Shown: positions 1 through 7,767 of the stretch, in pieces
How the letters are laid out: the number at the start of each line of letters is the position of its first letter
How positions within the stretch are numbered: position 1 is the first letter of the stretch
From: JAACPR01 sp964598245
Lineage (GTDB): Bacteria; Patescibacteriota; Minisyncoccia; Phycocordibacterales; JAACPR01
Direction: 5' to 3'
NCBI GenBank assembly: GCA_964598245.1
Contig: CAZRAX010000008.1
Coordinates: forward strand, 1 to 16,920
Length of the DNA: 16,920 nucleotides
The notes under the pieces: model-generated
Databases searched by the model: none
What the model was told of the DNA's origin: nothing
Seen by the model: only the letters and a program-made list of their open reading frames with translations
Translations under genes and position numbers: made by a program

Positions 1-1116
1 GTTAGCGATAAGATCAAGCATTTGGGTTTTTGATAATTTTTCTTTTGGCTTGTTATCTACTATCTCTTCCTTATTTTCATTTCTAGGTTTAAAATTATCA
101 TAGATATTTACTGTTTTTGAGTCTGTTTTCACAACCTTATCCTTTTCAAAAGCTGATACTTCAACGTTGAATGATGTATCCCTATCAGATGATGGATAAA
201 AGTCATCAACAGTAATAACACTTTTACCCCCACCATAAACCTTTTCTCCTTCTATGCAAAGATCAGGTCGAGCTTTTCCTCCAACATATATTCCGTCCTT
301 ACAACCAGCACTGACGATGTAGTAATCTACACCAATATCATTGAATCGAATAGTCATCTCATCCCCATCCTCAAGCCCATCTGGTTTAATAGATAATCCC
401 AATTTTCCATAATGGCCACTATCATCATTTGTTGTGACTTCAAAAACTTCTCTATCATATTCTTTATTGTCTAAGTATAGATAAATCTCGTATTTACCAT
501 TTGATAATTCCCGTGGCACTTTTAAGAACCAATAATTACCTTTATCGACATCAACCCACCCACCATAAACATCCTTACCCCCTTTTGTAATTATCCCAAC
601 CCCTATTTTATCTGTATTATATGCAATACCATCAACAAAAGGACTAGGACTATCAGATATTGAGGTGATTGAAGCATTAATATCTATATCATTATTATCA
701 CACTTTCCTCCAATACATATCTCAGTAGTATCTTTATCTACGATAGCTCCATCTTTACCTCCTGCAGAACTTGATTTGGTCAACCTTATTTCTAAATTAT
801 ATAAACCATCTGTCAGGTAATAACCAGAGGTTCTATTTATTTCTCCAGAAATTAATCCTGAATCACTAGCATTGATTTGGGGATTTGTTGAAGGAAAAAT
901 GAAATGTTTATTATCACTTTGTCTGATTAAAACAGAATAAATCTTGTCATCTTGACTAAAATCACCCTCAATTTCATATCTAAATGAGAGAGTTTCTCCG
1001 ACTTCATAATTTTCTTTTATATCACTATCAAAAGAGATACTAGTAGTTTCAGCTGATGCAAAAAGTGGGCTAATAAATAAAATTGCTAAACCTAAAAATA
1101 ATAATTGTTTTTTCAT
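1..1116 (-). CDS. Secreted beta-rich multidomain protein, C-terminus cut by window edge
   Basis: An uninterrupted frame of 372 codons runs from ATG at 1116 off the left edge, so the stop and C-terminus are missing. The product opens with a clear Sec signal peptide (MKK, then a hydrophobic core to residue 19, ASA before E23; cleavage likely after A22). The mature part is rich in Asp, Gly, Tyr and short beta-type segments and looks like two or three Ig-like modules (roughly 25-115, 140-230 and 235-340). Two Cys pairs occur in similar Gly-rich turns (CIGGKC near 134-139; C272 and C287 around YVGGKA). After residue 340 it becomes a charged linker ending LSKTQMLDLIAN, which may begin a helical segment. 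I recognise no catalytic motif. Likely an extracellular or surface protein; function unknown. A GGGAG lies 14 nt before the ATG, farther than usual for a Shine-Dalgarno. Confidence 0.85.
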   Translation of the reverse strand, partial: MKKQLLFLGLAILFISPLFASAETTSISFDSDIKENYEVGETLSFRYEIEGDFSQDDKIYSVLIRQSDNKHFIFPSTNPQINASDSGLISGEINRTSGYYLTDGLYNLEIRLTKSSSAGGKDGAIVDKDTTEICIGGKCDNNDIDINASITSISDSPSPFVDGIAYNTDKIGVGIITKGGKDVYGGWVDVDKGNYWFLKVPRELSNGKYEIYLYLDNKEYDREVFEVTTNDDSGHYGKLGLSIKPDGLEDGDEMTIRFNDIGVDYYIVSAGCKDGIYVGGKARPDLCIEGEKVYGGGKSVITVDDFYPSSDRDTSFNVEVSAFEKDKVVKTDSKTVNIYDNFKPRNENKEEIVDNKPKEKLSKTQMLDLIAN

Positions 1117-1140
1117 ATATCGTAATTTTACTCCCACCAT

Positions 1141-1168
1141 ATTATAAGTCAAACACAAAAAGTTCTAA
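1141..1168 (-). promoter_or_regulatory. Candidate promoter of the 1-1116 secreted protein gene
   Basis: On the minus strand a perfect TATAAT (1146..1141) lies 24 nt before the ATG at 1116. A poor -35 (TTAGAA, about 16 nt upstream) goes with it. Transcription would start near 1134, giving a leader of about 18 nt that includes GGGAG. TATAAT boxes arise easily by chance in DNA this AT-rich, so this is tentative. Confidence 0.35.
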
Positions 1169-1221
1169 CCTTCCCTAAGGGTGTCTGAAAAAACATTGAA
1201 AAATATATCTAAAAACACTAG

Positions 1222-1292
1222 CTACCGGACTTGGACTCGAACCAAGATTAACTGGACCAGAACCAGTTGTCCTACCATTAGACGATCCGGTA
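1222..1292 (-). tRNA. tRNA-Gln (anticodon CTG)
   Basis: The minus strand folds into a full cloverleaf. The acceptor stem is TACCGGA with TCCGGTA. The D arm is GTC/GAC around TAATGGTAG. The anticodon stem is ACTGG/CCAGT with loop TTCTGGT, giving anticodon CTG (codon CAG). The T arm is CTTGG/CCAAG around TTCGAGT. The U1-A72 pair and discriminator G73 are the usual identity marks of bacterial tRNA-Gln. CCA is not encoded: the bases after G73 are CTA. It sits 27 nt downstream of the ROK kinase stop and may be cotranscribed with it. Confidence 0.95.
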
Positions 1293-1319
1293 ATAAATTT
1301 TATTTTATATTTTTGCAAA

Positions 1320-2135
1320 CTATAAATTAAACTTTTGTTTTAAAAAAGCAAATCCGCCATGAATCCCTCCTATTGAACCCAAAGTAGCAATCCTTATTTC
1401 TGGTAATTCTGGGTGGATTTTCATTAAACGAGAAATTTTTTCTTGCATTACATCTTCTTTCAAATCTTTCGACATTGAACCCCCAATAACCAAAACATCC
1501 GGTGACCAATGTAGAATTGAATTATGTAGACCAACGGCAATATCATCTTCAATTCGATCCCATTCTGGTGTTTTGGCAACATCTTTTGGATGCATTCTAA
1601 ACTTTTTTTCAACAGCTGTTCCTGAACATAAATCTTCAAAATTTTCAGCTGTATGATGATTAATGATTTGAAAACCGGGTTCAAAACCAAAACGATTTTT
1701 TTCAAACTTACCATTAGTAATTTTAACTCCACCAATCCCCGTTGAAATAGTCATGTAGACACAAATTTCAAATCCTTTACCTGCTCCATCTACAGCCTCA
1801 CCCAAACCAACGATATCAGTATCGTTTTCAATATAAATCTTTGATTCTTCAAATTCTTTTTCAAAAAAAGTTTTTAAATCTATTCTTTCCCAGTCAGGTA
1901 AATGTGGCGATTTTAAAAGAAAAGAATGTTCTGAATTTAAAACTCCAGCAATACCAAAAATAGCTCCTTCAATTTTTTCATCACTAACTAAATTTTTAAT
2001 AGTATCAGAAATTAATTTTAATCCCTCCTTGGGATTATCCGGAGTTTCTTCAATAACAGGTTCAGAAAAATTAATACAATCTTTTGATTTTGCTACTCTA
2101 AATTTTGTTCCCCCTATATCGCATGCAATATACAT
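1320..2135 (-). CDS. ROK-family sugar kinase-like protein
   Basis: The 271-residue protein has the ROK/ASKHA fold signatures: phosphate-binding DIGGTK (6-11), IENDTD (102-107) with probable catalytic base D105, STGIGG (131-136) and a C-terminal VIGGSMSK adenosine-side loop (216-223). ROK kinases phosphorylate glucose, N-acetyl sugars or similar in the cytoplasm. Two features are unusual. The ExGH sugar-contacting motif reads EPGF (152-155), so the His is Phe. The CxCGxxGCxE zinc motif is absent, leaving only C170 before SGTA. The substrate is therefore uncertain, and it may act on something other than free glucose. It is the last protein gene of the GH1-EamA-GH-A run and would fit phosphorylation of a released sugar. 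There is no Shine-Dalgarno; a TATAAT ends 7 nt before the ATG. Confidence 0.88.
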   Translation of the reverse strand: MYIACDIGGTKFRVAKSKDCINFSEPVIEETPDNPKEGLKLISDTIKNLVSDEKIEGAIFGIAGVLNSEHSFLLKSPHLPDWERIDLKTFFEKEFEESKIYIENDTDIVGLGEAVDGAGKGFEICVYMTISTGIGGVKITNGKFEKNRFGFEPGFQIINHHTAENFEDLCSGTAVEKKFRMHPKDVAKTPEWDRIEDDIAVGLHNSILHWSPDVLVIGGSMSKDLKEDVMQEKISRLMKIHPELPEIRIATLGSIGGIHGGFAFLKQKFNL

Positions 2136-2142
2136 ATTTTTA

Positions 2143-2148
2143 TTATAA
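2143..2148 (-). promoter_or_regulatory. Possible internal -10 box before the ROK gene
   Basis: TATAAT on the minus strand overlaps the stop codon of the upstream glycosidase and ends 7 nt before the ROK ATG, the geometry of a leaderless transcript. I see no convincing -35, and AT-rich sequence makes chance matches common. Confidence 0.3.
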
Positions 2149-3138
2149 TCGGTTTTTTAAATAATTCCAGATTTCTGGATGATCATTTTCTCTTAAATAA
2201 TACCACCATTCAACCCCCCATAAATACTGTTCATCAAAATTAGTTTTAGTAGACCTTTCAAGAATTTCTGCAATTCTCTCAACATTCATTGATTGCAACT
2301 GTCTATCAATTGGAGTTTCTGGGATTGAACGAACAAGCCACGGCTCCATTGAAACTTCAATCAAATAAACCGGCTTTTTGTCATAAATTAATCCTGAAAT
2401 TAACCTTTTGAATTTATAAAAATTATGATTAACAAAAGTTTTAATATCCTCAAAAGATTCATTGGCTAAATAAACATAAAAAGTTGAGCCAAATAAATCT
2501 CCTCTTTTATAAGCAGACAACCACAACCCCAAATTCCCACTGTCAGTTGTTAAAATTGGCCTACTTGGATCAATTTCTTTTACAAGTTTAATTTCTTGAT
2601 CAAAAAATTCTTTATCAGTTTCGTGGCCACAAATTTCAGGAACATAAACGGTTAAAAATGGCTCATTTTCAACTTGCCAAATTTTAATAGCTGAATTATC
2701 TTTATATCGATTCACAACTTCTTCAATATAAATCAAAAGTTCTTTCTTCTCTTCTTCCCAACTTAATTCTTTAGCCCAATCAGGTATGTGACATTCTGGC
2801 CATCTTGGGACTCGACGACCAACTGTTAAAATTACTTCTAAATCTTTTTGTAAAGCCTTTTCTAATTGCCAGTCTAAATCATCAAAATTATACTGGTCTT
2901 TAACTTTTTCAATTTCATCCCAATAAGCAACCAAACGAATTTTTTTAATTCCAAGCTCATCAGTTATAGAATCAAAAACTTTTTTAGAATCTAATCCTAA
3001 TTCTTTTGAATATTTAGAGCTAAAAGTAACTCCAAAATCATATTGAGTTTGTTTGGAAGGCCAAAACCAAGCAATCAAAATTATAATTAAAAAACTAATA
3101 AATCCAATAAATATTTTACTCTTAATAAATTTGATCAT
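2143..3138 (-). CDS. Membrane-anchored clan GH-A glycoside hydrolase (GH5/GH39-like)
   Basis: The 331-residue protein begins with a short basic stretch and one hydrophobic helix (about 9-26, ending AWFWP), so it is probably anchored with its catalytic domain outside the membrane. The rest reads as a TIM-barrel glycosidase: GIKKIRLVAYWDEIE (63-77), DLDWQLEKALQKDLEVILTV (87-106), and the acid/base site WQVENEP (154-160) with E159. PVYLIEVSMEPW (256-267) carries the likely nucleophile E261, and a Trp-rich end (WGVEWWYYL, 307-315) follows. This is the clan GH-A layout; I cannot settle the family. It follows the EamA gene by 3 nt (TAA AAA ATG) and has no Shine-Dalgarno, so coupled translation is likely. 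It may cleave an external glycan or glycoside. GH39, GH5 and GH-A xylanase-like families are alternatives. Confidence 0.8.
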   Translation of the reverse strand: MIKFIKSKIFIGFISFLIIILIAWFWPSKQTQYDFGVTFSSKYSKELGLDSKKVFDSITDELGIKKIRLVAYWDEIEKVKDQYNFDDLDWQLEKALQKDLEVILTVGRRVPRWPECHIPDWAKELSWEEEKKELLIYIEEVVNRYKDNSAIKIWQVENEPFLTVYVPEICGHETDKEFFDQEIKLVKEIDPSRPILTTDSGNLGLWLSAYKRGDLFGSTFYVYLANESFEDIKTFVNHNFYKFKRLISGLIYDKKPVYLIEVSMEPWLVRSIPETPIDRQLQSMNVERIAEILERSTKTNFDEQYLWGVEWWYYLRENDHPEIWNYLKNRL

Positions 3139-3141
3139 TTT

Positions 3142-4074
3142 TTATAAAAACAAAAAGTAAAAACCAATAAAAATTAACGCAATAGAAATTGCTTTTTGGA
3201 TAACATCTTTTGTTTTATTATTTTCACCACATTTTTGTGGAAGGAACTTACCAAAAATAAATGAGATCAAAAACAAAAATACAAATTGTAAGCCACCGAG
3301 TGATTGAACAACTGAAACATTACCCAAGTCAATTGCTTTAAGAGTCATGAAAGCAGCTAACCCACCCAAAATAGAATTACCAACAACCCATAAACTACCA
3401 TTAGTTTTTGTTTTTTTAGCATTAAATTTAATTTTCCCAAGAAAACGTGGAACAGAGATGATTGATAAAATAAAGATAATTAAACCAATTCTAGACCAGA
3501 AAAACGCCTGGTCAAAAGAAGTATCTAAAAACATCTGCTTAACAACTGTTGCCTTGAGAGCAAACAAAATTCCAGCATTCAGGGTAAGCATCAAAATCTT
3601 TTTGTTTAATCTTAGATGAGAGATTAAAAGTGTTCCCAAAACCAAAAAAATTATTGCAACAAAAAAATTCTTTGAAATAGGATCATTTAAAACTAGATAA
3701 CTAATAATTAATGTAAAGACTGTTGCGATTGATCCAATGACTGGAATAACATCAGAAGCATCAGCCTCTCGTAAAGCTGAATACATTGAAATCAAGGCAT
3801 AAAATCCAGCAAAAGCAGATACCAGGGTCATTGAAATCAACGCCAAATCCGGTCGGTAAACATTATAAATGGATGGTAATTTAAAACCAAAAAAATCAAA
3901 ATCAAAAGAACCAATCATAAAAAGAAAAATTGGAACAACAGAAAGAATAGTTACATAAAAAGCATAAATGAAAGGTTTCTCAACCTTTTTGGAAGTGATA
4001 ATAAATTTATCAACAACCGCCGTAACAGCATAAAAAGATTGTGCAATTATAACAATTAAAATCCAAGTCGGCAT
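3142..4074 (-). CDS. EamA/DMT-superfamily membrane transporter
   Basis: The 310-residue protein is almost wholly hydrophobic, with about ten predicted helices in two similar halves, as in the drug/metabolite transporter superfamily. The YSALREADASDVIPVIGS segment (104-121) matches the helix-3/4 region of EamA repeats, and the second half repeats this as KAIDLGNVSVVQSLGGL (246-262). Family members move small metabolites such as amino acids, nucleosides or sugars; the sequence does not reveal the substrate. Its place between the GH1 and membrane GH-A genes (4 nt after GH1, 3 nt before GH-A) suggests transport of a glycoside or its product, but that is inference. There is no visible Shine-Dalgarno. 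Confidence 0.85.
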   Translation of the reverse strand: MPTWILIVIIAQSFYAVTAVVDKFIITSKKVEKPFIYAFYVTILSVVPIFLFMIGSFDFDFFGFKLPSIYNVYRPDLALISMTLVSAFAGFYALISMYSALREADASDVIPVIGSIATVFTLIISYLVLNDPISKNFFVAIIFLVLGTLLISHLRLNKKILMLTLNAGILFALKATVVKQMFLDTSFDQAFFWSRIGLIIFILSIISVPRFLGKIKFNAKKTKTNGSLWVVGNSILGGLAAFMTLKAIDLGNVSVVQSLGGLQFVFLFLISFIFGKFLPQKCGENNKTKDVIQKAISIALIFIGFYFLFL

Positions 4075-4078
4075 AGCA

Positions 4079-5245
4079 TTATTTTAACCTTAAAATATTT
4101 TCTTCACAAATCTTTTTATAAACCAAAGCAGAGGGTCTAATTTTTCTTTCAAAGGTTTTATAATCAACTTCAACCAAACCAAATCTTGGGCCAAATCCTT
4201 CTGCCCATTCAAAATTATCTAAAATAGACCAATACATAAAAGCCCTAACATCAACTCCATTTTGAATTGCTTTGTGAACAGATTTTATTAAGCCTTCAAT
4301 ATACCATTGTCGATACTGATCTTTGCTATCGGCCAAACCAGCCTCGGTAATATAAATTGGTTTTTTAAATTTTTTCAGTCGTGCCAAAACATTATAAAGA
4401 CCATCTGGATTTAGATCCCAACCCATATCACTTTTAAAAAATTTCTTTTTATTAAAACCAAATTGTCGATGGAAATAATAGTTCATACCAATAGAATCTG
4501 TATTTTTAATTGTTTTATAAATAAAAAGTCTATTCCAAAAATAAAAAGATACAAATTTTATAATTTGACCAAATGGATTCCAATCTGATTCAAGACTGAC
4601 ATTATGTTTAACAAAATTAATATCTAAATTATTATTAGTATCTTTAATTTTTTGATAAGTTAAGTTATGAGCACTAATTAAATTATTAAAGACTTTTATT
4701 AGTTTAAAAATTTTCTTTTTTTGAAATGGCGGCCAAATACCTCCCCAGTAACCTTGAGAAAGCCAAACTAATGGTTCATTCATAGTTGAAAAATTTTCAC
4801 ACAAATCGTTCAACTGCTCTGTAACAAAACTACAATATTTAGCAAAAATTTCTGGAGAATTTTTATTTTCAAATCCACCCTTTTCAATAAACCAAGTAGG
4901 TAAAGTAAAATGCCATAATGTTACAAACGGTTTTAAACCTCTTTCATTAAGCGCTTTTAAAACATCCCGATAATGTTCGATCTCTTTTTGATTAAATTTT
5001 CCTTCTTCTGGTTCAATTCTAGACCATTCAATTGAAATTCTTTGACAATTGTGCCCAAGTGATTTGGCTATATCAAAATCTTGTTCAAATTTATTGTAAT
5101 GATCTGTTGCTTGATTTGCCATTGGAACTTTCCCTTGTTTTCCAGCAACCGCCCAATCATTGTTATAAATTCCCCCCTCAACCTGATAAGAAGCAGAGGC
5201 AGCACCCCACAGAAAATTTTCTGAAAATTTTAATTCTTTTGACAT
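4079..5245 (-). CDS. Family 1 glycoside hydrolase (beta-glycosidase)
   Basis: The 388-residue protein matches GH1 throughout. FLWGAASASYQVEGG (11-25) holds the glycone-binding Gln, and WHF (111-113) the conserved His. STMNEP (153-158) holds acid/base E157, PIYITEAG (296-303) nucleophile E301, and YWSILDNFEWAEGFGPRFGL (338-357) the sugar-contacting E346-W347. It hydrolyses beta-glucosides or beta-galactosides with retention. There is no signal peptide, so it is cytoplasmic. It is shorter than the usual 440-480 residues; the loss lies mainly between the two catalytic glutamates (about 144 residues apart here) and probably trims barrel loops. Its ATG begins 1 nt after the ftsX stop, so it is translationally linked to ftsX. 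There is no Shine-Dalgarno. With EamA and the ROK kinase it forms a plausible glycoside-use set. Confidence 0.95.
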   Translation of the reverse strand: MSKELKFSENFLWGAASASYQVEGGIYNNDWAVAGKQGKVPMANQATDHYNKFEQDFDIAKSLGHNCQRISIEWSRIEPEEGKFNQKEIEHYRDVLKALNERGLKPFVTLWHFTLPTWFIEKGGFENKNSPEIFAKYCSFVTEQLNDLCENFSTMNEPLVWLSQGYWGGIWPPFQKKKIFKLIKVFNNLISAHNLTYQKIKDTNNNLDINFVKHNVSLESDWNPFGQIIKFVSFYFWNRLFIYKTIKNTDSIGMNYYFHRQFGFNKKKFFKSDMGWDLNPDGLYNVLARLKKFKKPIYITEAGLADSKDQYRQWYIEGLIKSVHKAIQNGVDVRAFMYWSILDNFEWAEGFGPRFGLVEVDYKTFERKIRPSALVYKKICEENILRLK

Positions 5246-5246
5246 T

Positions 5247-6173
5247 CTACCGTTTCTTTAAATATCTACTAACCGCAATGTAACTTGAAATTGAACCAAC
5301 CGCGATTCCTGATGCAAATAAAATAATGAACATATTACCAAAATTATTTACATAATAATCAAAAATATTTAGATCAAAGAAAATTGGAGCAATTTCGGGG
5401 CCCAAATAAAAAGTAATGGGGTAAAGTAAAATTAAAACAACAACAGCAGAGACTAGCCCATACATGGAACCAGTTATAACGAATGGCCCACTAATGTAAC
5501 TATGATCGGCACCAACCAAATTCATAATTCTTATTTCATCTCTAGAAATATACATCGCCAACCTAATTGTATTTAAAGTAATAATTATTGACATAAAAAC
5601 AAAGACCAAGGTTAATATCAAACTAAATCTTTCCCCAGCAGTAATGATTAAATTAAGCTTGTCGATTGCCTCTTTTTTGCGAGCATAGTTAACATTTTCA
5701 ACAATTGAATCTGTTTGTCCTTCTGGATAATTTTGTTGTAAGAAAAGCTGAATGTTTTCGTATTGTTGTGGTTGCTTGGCTTTGATATTTAAAACAGCAC
5801 CAAGGGGGTTGTCGCTTAATTCATCCAAAGCAGCTAGAATTTTTTGGTCATCTTGATGTCTTTCACGATATCTTTGTAAAGATTCTTCAGCTGAAACATA
5901 CTCTACATTTTCAACTTCTGGTAAATTTTCTATTTGTTTTTTTAAACCAAGAACTTCTTCTTCAAGAACATTATTAGCAAAATTAACATTAACATCTACC
6001 TTGTCTCTTAATTCTTGAAGAGTATGGTCAAGTAAAGCTCCTGAAAAAATAATAAAACTAATTATTAAAAGAGTAATAATCATAACCAGAATCGCCGACA
6101 AAGAAACAACTCCATTTCTCCAAAAATTAACAAATCCTGATTTTAATATTCTTTTGATGTTTATCCAGATCAT
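5247..6173 (-). CDS. ftsX: Cell division protein FtsX
   Basis: The 308-residue membrane protein has FtsX topology: a short cytoplasmic N-terminus, TM1 about 22-45, an extracytoplasmic domain about 46-180, then three helices (about 183-206, 230-255 and 280-304). SRDEIRIMNLVGAD (210-223) is the conserved cytoplasmic coupling helix that contacts the ATPase. With FtsE it forms a type VII ABC complex that couples ATP hydrolysis to activation of peptidoglycan hydrolases at the septum. It follows ftsE with a 7-nt gap and no Shine-Dalgarno. No M23 (EnvC/PcsB-like) hydrolase gene lies beside it, although one is common next to ftsEX in other bacteria; a GH1 gene follows instead. Confidence 0.95.
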   Translation of the reverse strand: MIWINIKRILKSGFVNFWRNGVVSLSAILVMIITLLIISFIIFSGALLDHTLQELRDKVDVNVNFANNVLEEEVLGLKKQIENLPEVENVEYVSAEESLQRYRERHQDDQKILAALDELSDNPLGAVLNIKAKQPQQYENIQLFLQQNYPEGQTDSIVENVNYARKKEAIDKLNLIITAGERFSLILTLVFVFMSIIITLNTIRLAMYISRDEIRIMNLVGADHSYISGPFVITGSMYGLVSAVVVLILLYPITFYLGPEIAPIFFDLNIFDYYVNNFGNMFIILFASGIAVGSISSYIAVSRYLKKR

Positions 6174-6180
6174 ATTTTAA

Positions 6181-6861
6181 TTAAATTGAATAACGACCAG
6201 CTGAATCGTCTCTAACTATTTTACCATCTTCCATAGTAATTACTCTACGGCCGATTTCATCAATAACACCCTTATTGTGTGTAGTCATTATAACAGTTGT
6301 CCCCAAGTCGTTAATCTTTTTTAAGATTTGAACAATGTCATAAGCATTTAATGGGTCTAGATTACCTGTTGGTTCATCAGCAACAACAACATCAGGTTGA
6401 TTAACAATTGCTCTGGCAATAGCAACTCTTTGTTTTTCACCACCAGAAAGTTCGTGAGGAAAGTTCCAAACTTTATGAGAAAGGTCAACTAACTCTAAAA
6501 CATGAGGAACATCTGATTCTATTTGATCATCTGTTTTACCAGCTGCTTCCATTACAAAAGAAATATTTTCATAAACATTTTTGTTTGATAAAAGTCTAAA
6601 ATCTTGGAAGACTGTTCCGATTTTACGACGAAGTTTGTTAACTTTATTTTTATTTAAACTATGAATATCAGTTGAACCAAAATAAACTGATCCTTCTGTG
6701 GGGGATTCTTCGGCTAAAAGCATTTTAATCAAAGTTGTTTTCCCCGCACCAGAGTGACCAACAATAGAAACAAACTCATTAGAATCAACCTTGAGACTAA
6801 TATCTTCAAGTGCTTTTGTATTATCTGAATAAATTTTTGTTACTTTATCAAAATAAATCAT
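6181..6861 (-). CDS. ftsE: Cell division ATP-binding protein FtsE
   Basis: The 226-residue ABC ATPase has every core motif: Walker A GHSGAGKT (35-42), Q-loop VFQDFRLL (84-91), signature LSGGEKQR (138-145), Walker B VVVADEPTG (158-166) and H-loop TTH (193-195). The FQDFRLL segment and the adjacent ftsX gene identify FtsE rather than another MacB-like ATPase. It powers the FtsEX complex at the inner face of the membrane. The ATG begins 1 nt after the prfB stop (AAC TAA A ATG), with no Shine-Dalgarno, so translation probably depends on prfB. The prfB-ftsE-ftsX order occurs in other bacteria. Confidence 0.97.
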   Translation of the reverse strand: MIYFDKVTKIYSDNTKALEDISLKVDSNEFVSIVGHSGAGKTTLIKMLLAEESPTEGSVYFGSTDIHSLNKNKVNKLRRKIGTVFQDFRLLSNKNVYENISFVMEAAGKTDDQIESDVPHVLELVDLSHKVWNFPHELSGGEKQRVAIARAIVNQPDVVVADEPTGNLDPLNAYDIVQILKKINDLGTTVIMTTHNKGVIDEIGRRVITMEDGKIVRDDSAGRYSI

Positions 6862-6862
6862 T

Positions 6863-7765
6863 TTAGTTTTTCTGACTTTTTAAGCTATCGATGAGTTCTT
6901 CTATTCTACCATCTAATACAGAATTTACATCACTGGATTGATAGTTGGTTCTGTGGTCTTTTACCATTTTATATGGATGAAGAACATAAGATCTGATTTG
7001 ACTTCCCCATTTAGCTTCAATTTGACTTGCTATTGATTCATCCTTTTCATTTTTTTTCTGTTCTTCCTGTCTTAAATTATACAATTTTCCGTAAATAATT
7101 TCTATGGCCTTTTCTTTATTTTGAGCTTGACTTCTTTCACTAGAAACAAAAGCGTTCAAACCAGTTGACTTATGAACAACTCTGACGGCAGTTTCTCTTT
7201 TATTAACGTTTTGTCCACCAGGACCACTTGATTTGGTAAAAGTAATTTCGAGCTCTTCTTCTGGAATTTTAAAATCTTGTCGGTCAATCTCTTTTTCAAA
7301 CACAGGAAGTACTTCAACCATTGCAAAAGAAGTTTGCCTTTTTCCAGAAGAATTAAAAGGTGATTTTCGAACAAGGCGATGAACACCTGATTCATATTTT
7401 AAATTTCCATAAGCTTGTTTACCAGCAATCTCAAAAATAATCGATTTATAACCATTTTCAGCATTAGCACTTTCATCTAAAAAATTAACTTGCCAATTTT
7501 TTGATTGAGAAAATTTTAAGTACATTTCCAAAAGCATTCGAACAAAGTCTTCTGCGTCATCACCACCAACACCAGCAAAAATATTTATAATTGCATTACC
7601 TTTATCAAATTTATTTGTACCAGCTAATTGATCTTTTAAGTCTTGAAGTTCTTTGATTTGTTTTTGAGCTAAATCTTTATTTTGCCAAAAATCTGGTTCA
7701 AGCATTTTCTGCTCAATTTCATTAATACGATTTTTTATTCCAGTTTTTTCTTCTTTTTGATTCAT
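6863..7765 (-). CDS. prfB: Peptide chain release factor 2, short form
   Basis: The protein is RF2: HRLVRKSPFNSSGKRQTSF (129-147) holds the SPF tripeptide (135-137) that reads UGA/UAA stops, and SSGPGGQNVNK (179-189) holds the GGQ peptidyl-hydrolysis motif (183-185). From ATG 7765 it has 300 residues, against 365 in E. coli RF2. The deficit is all N-terminal to SPF (residue 205 in E. coli, 135 here), so domain 1 is cut down and there is no programmed frameshift site. I chose ATG 7765 because homology to RF2 (NRINEIEQKMLEPDFWQNKD) begins about ten residues later. An ATG at 7828 lies inside tRNA-Thr and would add 21 tRNA-encoded residues. The ATG at 7705 is an alternative. The start lies 2 nt after the tRNA CCA end and has no Shine-Dalgarno. 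Confidence 0.95.
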   Translation of the reverse strand: MNQKEEKTGIKNRINEIEQKMLEPDFWQNKDLAQKQIKELQDLKDQLAGTNKFDKGNAIINIFAGVGGDDAEDFVRMLLEMYLKFSQSKNWQVNFLDESANAENGYKSIIFEIAGKQAYGNLKYESGVHRLVRKSPFNSSGKRQTSFAMVEVLPVFEKEIDRQDFKIPEEELEITFTKSSGPGGQNVNKRETAVRVVHKSTGLNAFVSSERSQAQNKEKAIEIIYGKLYNLRQEEQKKNEKDESIASQIEAKWGSQIRSYVLHPYKMVKDHRTNYQSSDVNSVLDGRIEELIDSLKSQKN

Positions 7766-7767
7766 TC

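Noticed and set aside
1166..1190. CCCTAAGGG palindrome downstream of tRNA-Gln as a terminator
   Set aside because: The possible stem is only three base pairs around a 3-nt loop, and no convincing U-run follows in the right direction.
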